A model generated the notes under the pieces. The model made no database searches. It worked only from the letters and a program-made list of their open reading frames with translations, and was not told the origin of the DNA. Below are positions 60,567 through 64,000 of a stretch of 64,000 nt of DNA, piece by piece. Source of the DNA: Parachryseolinea silvisoli (GTDB lineage Bacteria; Bacteroidota; Bacteroidia; Cytophagales; Cyclobacteriaceae); NCBI RefSeq assembly GCF_021190955.1, contig NZ_JAIOAO010000001.1:2046001-2110000 (forward strand), written 5' to 3'. Numbering within the stretch: position 1 is the first letter of the stretch; every line of letters begins with the position of its first letter. Position numbers and translations under genes: made by a program.

Positions 60567-63194
60567 CTATTCCGTTCGCAATGACTTTACAGGATTGGTA
60601 CCTGCGGTTTTTAATACCTGGTAACCAATGGTACACGCCGCTACGAAGCAGGATCCGCCAAATGCCCAGAGAAATGTGGCGGCATCGAGGGGAACCTGGA
60701 ATTTATAGTCTTGTAACCATTGGCGCATGCCCCACCACCCGATGGGCGTCGCGATCAGAAAGGCAATAACAATCAGCTGTATAAACTCTTTTCCGAAGAG
60801 CCAGGTGATGTGGGTCACGGTACCCCCCAGCACCTTGCGGATGCCGATCTCTTTTGTTTTTTGTGCGATCATAAACGACACCAAGCCGTAAAGTCCCAGG
60901 CAGCCGATAAAGATGGCAATGAGGGAAAAGGTTTGAATTAGCTTCAGGCTTGTTTCCTCAGCCGTATAGAACCCGGCAATGCTGTCGTCGAGGAATTCGT
61001 ATTCGAACAATTGATCGGGATGTAGTTCAAGCCATTTCTCTTCGATGGTGGCCAGCACGCTGCGTGCACTCGCCAGGTCGATCTTGACGGCATAGTTACT
61101 ATAGTCTTCGGTGTAGGTTGTTATCAATACCGGACTGATCTCTTCGTGAAACGATTTGTCGTGGAAGTCTTTCAGCACGCCGACAATGGCACCTTTCATC
61201 CGGCCGCCGTTGGCCGCGATATGCCGGCCGAGTGCATCTTCGGCGGAGGATAAGCCGAGCTTGCGGACCATGACTTCGTTTATCAGCATTTCTCTGACGG
61301 TGTCTGACGGTACGAGGTTCCGGCCGGCTACGAGGGTGAGGCCGAAGGTCGATAAATAGTCGGCGTCTGCCGATTTTATACTCGTGCGGAAGTTAACCTC
61401 CTCGGTGCTGTTCTCAAACCGGATCGAGTTACCCCAGTCGATGTTGGACGAAGGTGCGGCATAACAGAGTGCGACCTTTTCTACACCCGGTATACGCGCA
61501 ATCTCATTCTTAAACGTGGTGGCTATTGTACGGGTGGAGTCCCTTCCTACAGCGACCATCACAATCGCTTCTTTATCAAACCCGAGATCGGATTGCCGGG
61601 CAAAGCGCATTTGATTCATAATCACCAGCATGCCGATCATCAACACCTGGGCAATAACAAACTGTGCGACGATCAACGTACGTCGTGTGTTGAATCCACC
61701 CCGGCGTTGGTGTAACAGCTTTCCCTTTAAGGCGGCGACGGGTTGGAAGCCGGCCAGCACAGCGGCAGGATAGTACCCGGCCAGGAACGTGACGCCGACG
61801 CCCACACCCAGCATAAAGAGCAGCAATGTGGGGTCGGAGAACAAGTCGATTTGTATGTGTGTTTGAAAAAAGGCATTGATATATGGGAAGAGAATATACG
61901 CCAACATCGCCGCGAAAGCAATGGCGGCAAAGGTGATCAGGGCCGTCTCGACCATGAACTGCCCGAAGAGCTGGCTTTTGGAGCTACCCAATGTCTTTCG
62001 GACCCCTACATCTTTCGACCGTCGCAATACCTGCGCCGTGGCCAGGTTAATAAAATTCACGCATGCGGTAATGATCAGAAAGGCGCCAATGATTAAGATT
62101 ACCCATAGTTTGCTTTTTGCCACAGGACCGCCGTACTGTGCATTAAAGTGTACATCACGCAGGGGCTGCAATTTATAGTGATGCACGTTCTTGCTGGTAG
62201 GACGGAATTTCTTGACATACGCCGACAATACATCTTCTACCTGTGCCGTCGGAACGCCGGGTTTCAAGACGACATAACATTTCATGCCATCGCGAATACC
62301 ACCCCAACCATCTGTGTCGTCGGACAACCAGGGGTCGAATGTCCGGAGCGAAGGGTATGATACGAAGATCTCACTGCGGATGTCGGTATTGGCGGGCAGG
62401 TCCTGGAGGACACCGGTGACCGTAAAAGGAAAGCGGTTTTGAAACCAAAATACCTCACCGACCGGGTCTTTCTCGCCGAACAATTTGCGGGCCATGCGCT
62501 CGGTGAGTATGGCGGTGTTGGGCTCCGTCAGAACAGTAGCAGGTCTGCCTTTTAGCAGCGGAAAATGAAAGATGTCAAAAAATGCTGCTTCGGTAAACGC
62601 GATGCCGCCCGTTTCTTTGAACTTTACAAGCTCGTTTTCCTTCCGGAGTGTAATGAGCGCATCCGATTCGGTATAGACACGGGCGATCTTCTCGGCATAA
62701 GTATAATCATTTCGGAAGTGCTCACCGAGTGGCGAGGGCACGTTGCTTTGATAAGCGACCACATCGCGGTGAAGTTCGGTAACGACACGATAGGTACGCT
62801 CCGGGTACGGATGGAAGTTGTCGACAGCGAGGTGTTGCCGGACAAACGAAAATATAAAAATGGCGCACACTACGCTCGACGCCAGTCCGGCCATATTAAT
62901 GAGGGTATAGGCCTTGTTACCAAGCAGGTTTCGCCACCCGATTTTAAAATAGCTTTTGTACATACCGTATGGGGTTGTTAGTTGACGTCTTCGTGACCGG
63001 ATGATGCCCGGCCGCAGGAGCAGCAAGACATCGATGATAAATTTCAAATCCGCTTTTCGTTTTCCCAGTTTTTTTACACGCCTGCCGTAGACTTCCAGCA
63101 GGTCGCCTTCGATATAGTCGAGCAGGTCCGGATGGCAGTACCAGCGAAAGAATCGCTGGAACGATGCGGGCGGCGTTGTCGTATTTTTTTTCAT
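60567..63194 (-). CDS. FtsX/MacB-type ABC transporter permease with prefix domain
   Basis: 875 aa. An N-terminal ~75-residue prefix domain (SFQRFFRWYCHPDLLDYIEGDLLEVYGRR) precedes two MacB/FtsX units: TM1 (~97-117), a periplasmic MacB_PCD domain, three helices (~365-480) and a second copy with final helices (~755-865). The conserved RSKDVGVRKTLGSSKSQLF and KTKEIGIRKVLGGTVTHIT loops are the usual coupling motifs that contact an ATPase. No ATPase gene is adjacent. A PadR regulator gene lies 3 nt upstream in the same operon. Confidence 0.92.
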   Translation of the reverse strand: MKKNTTTPPASFQRFFRWYCHPDLLDYIEGDLLEVYGRRVKKLGKRKADLKFIIDVLLLLRPGIIRSRRRQLTTPYGMYKSYFKIGWRNLLGNKAYTLINMAGLASSVVCAIFIFSFVRQHLAVDNFHPYPERTYRVVTELHRDVVAYQSNVPSPLGEHFRNDYTYAEKIARVYTESDALITLRKENELVKFKETGGIAFTEAAFFDIFHFPLLKGRPATVLTEPNTAILTERMARKLFGEKDPVGEVFWFQNRFPFTVTGVLQDLPANTDIRSEIFVSYPSLRTFDPWLSDDTDGWGGIRDGMKCYVVLKPGVPTAQVEDVLSAYVKKFRPTSKNVHHYKLQPLRDVHFNAQYGGPVAKSKLWVILIIGAFLIITACVNFINLATAQVLRRSKDVGVRKTLGSSKSQLFGQFMVETALITFAAIAFAAMLAYILFPYINAFFQTHIQIDLFSDPTLLLFMLGVGVGVTFLAGYYPAAVLAGFQPVAALKGKLLHQRRGGFNTRRTLIVAQFVIAQVLMIGMLVIMNQMRFARQSDLGFDKEAIVMVAVGRDSTRTIATTFKNEIARIPGVEKVALCYAAPSSNIDWGNSIRFENSTEEVNFRTSIKSADADYLSTFGLTLVAGRNLVPSDTVREMLINEVMVRKLGLSSAEDALGRHIAANGGRMKGAIVGVLKDFHDKSFHEEISPVLITTYTEDYSNYAVKIDLASARSVLATIEEKWLELHPDQLFEYEFLDDSIAGFYTAEETSLKLIQTFSLIAIFIGCLGLYGLVSFMIAQKTKEIGIRKVLGGTVTHITWLFGKEFIQLIVIAFLIATPIGWWGMRQWLQDYKFQVPLDAATFLWAFGGSCFVAACTIGYQVLKTAGTNPVKSLRTE

Positions 63195-63197
63195 GTA

Positions 63198-63539
63198 TTA
63201 CCCTCCCATGCTTACTTGCCATACTGACTTGGGAATGGCACGCCAAAGCTCCTCGCGTGTATCCCGGGCGTATTGTGCTGCGCGCTTGCCCAGCGCAGTG
63301 ATCTCGAAATAGCGCTTGGGGCGACCGGCGCGTTCTTCCGTCCCCTCGCCGGCATACGAGCGCAGATAGCCTTTCTCTTCCATGCGCTTCAACGCGGTAT
63401 GGAGTGCGCCCATGCTGACGTTGCGCGCCATGCGCGACTCGATCTCGTCTTTGATGGCCACGCTGTAGGCGTCGTTGTTTAGCACCGCGATGGTGAGTAT
63501 AACTACCTCTTCAAACTCTCCCAGCTGATATTTCTTCAT
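63198..63539 (-). CDS. PadR-family transcriptional regulator
   Basis: 113 aa winged-helix protein: LGEFEEVVILTIAVLNNDAY, SMGALHTALKRMEEKGYLRS and AGRPKRYFEITALGKRAA are classic PadR_N. It lies 3 nt upstream of an FtsX-type permease on the same strand. PadR/permease pairs of this kind are very common in Bacteroidota and the regulator probably represses the operon in response to an unknown compound. Confidence 0.93.
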   Translation of the reverse strand: MKKYQLGEFEEVVILTIAVLNNDAYSVAIKDEIESRMARNVSMGALHTALKRMEEKGYLRSYAGEGTEERAGRPKRYFEITALGKRAAQYARDTREELWRAIPKSVWQVSMGG

Positions 63540-63710
63540 GGAAAGGCATTAATATTATCTAAATGTAGGAATAACAATCGTGCCAGAGCGGAAAGGGCTT
63601 TCCAGGCGCCCGGAAAGACGGTAGGGTGTTCAGGATTGTTCGGAGTTGAACAGTTTTTGTGCGGATTTGGGCTGGAAATGACTATTTTCATCACAGAAAA
63701 ATTCAATCTC

Positions 63711-64000
63711 ATGGATGCCGCAAAAAATCAAGACTGGAAAAAACTACTGCAAACGATGAGCGCTACTATCTATACCCGAGTAGTCGAAAATATGACATAT
63801 TACGACAAAGCAGCTGTTGCCGAAGATTGGTTGGGGTTTGAGGGGGCGACCCTGGAATCCATCGAGGCTAAGGAAAAATCGCTCGGCATGGCTTTTCCCC
63901 ATTCATACCGGGAATTTCTCCTGACAAGCAATGGGTTCCGCCAAATATCTCTTTTTGCAGGCAATCTGTGTCCAGTCTCAGACGTGGGGTGGCTAAAAGA
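63711..64000 (+). CDS. SMI1/KNR4 (SUKH) family protein, partial at window edge
   Basis: The frame is open to the right edge. From the chosen ATG it reads MDAAKNQDWKKLLQTMSATI; an ATG at 63678 in the same frame is an alternative. The SUKH core is visible: LESIEAKEKSLGMAFPHSY and then REFLLTSNGFRQ. Often an immunity protein to polymorphic toxins, but no toxin is seen in this window. Confidence 0.8.
   Translation, partial: MDAAKNQDWKKLLQTMSATIYTRVVENMTYYDKAAVAEDWLGFEGATLESIEAKEKSLGMAFPHSYREFLLTSNGFRQISLFAGNLCPVSDVGWLK

Overview
This 64 kb window comes from a Bacteroidota chromosome with roughly 50-55% G+C, most like a Cytophagales-type environmental bacterium. Three things point there. It has a hybrid two-component regulator with a C-terminal AraC domain, ECF sigma/anti-sigma pairs, SusC-style carboxypeptidase-regulatory and TonB-plug-like domains, and paired PadR/FtsX-type permeases. 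Several start regions carry the TAnnTTTG -7 promoter element of this phylum. Short intergenic spaces and overlapping start/stop codons are common. I see no tRNA, rRNA, CRISPR array, prophage or complete insertion sequence.

Layout. 0-9 kb: the 3' end of a hybrid sensor/AraC regulator, small unknown genes, a NicO/UreH-like membrane protein, an SPFH-GYF2 protein paired with a zinc-ribbon membrane protein, an ECF sigma factor with its downstream membrane/beta-barrel partner, and a lipoprotein with tandem Ig-like repeats. 9.1-16.7 kb: a tightly overlapping five-gene operon encoding a helical protein, a MoxR AAA+ ATPase, a small beta-rich protein, a vWA-plus-beta-propeller protein and a solenoid-plus-beta-propeller protein. 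This matches the MoxR-vWA-beta-propeller (bpX) ternary systems proposed to act in biological conflict. It is followed tail-to-tail, 6 nt away, by an RNA 2'-phosphotransferase (KptA). 17.9-18.1 kb: a candidate short structured RNA (or 29-aa peptide) with its own promoter and terminator.

18-31 kb is mostly housekeeping and stress: AraC regulator, DinB proteins, a dicarboxylate symporter, SMI1/KNR4 protein, WG-repeat protein, a conserved helical protein, a response regulator, an aminoadipate-semialdehyde dehydrogenase, an HtrA-type protease, Hsp20 with two candidate operators, an SGNH hydrolase and MsrB. 31-38 kb is a sugar module: LacI regulator, cupin sugar-phosphate isomerase, ROK kinase and FucP-type MFS transporter, the last transcribed with a LytS/LytT-type two-component system. 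LacI-like operator sequences, two of them identical over 18 nt, lie around it.

38-57 kb contains a CPA2 antiporter, a sensor kinase, HxlR/SDR divergent pair with a perfect operator palindrome, a GapN-like dehydrogenase whose general-base glutamate is replaced by serine, a ThuA-like protein, two tandem paralogous lipoproteins, a second SPFH protein with a 43-aa membrane peptide upstream, a transglutaminase, an ABC exporter and a second ECF sigma locus linked to a Spy-like/plug-like protein. 57-64 kb has a repeat-rich 0.6 kb gap, an odd fusion gene whose AraC domain is cut by an in-frame TAG, a DUF1398 protein, a PadR-regulated FtsX-type permease and the start of another SMI1/KNR4 gene.
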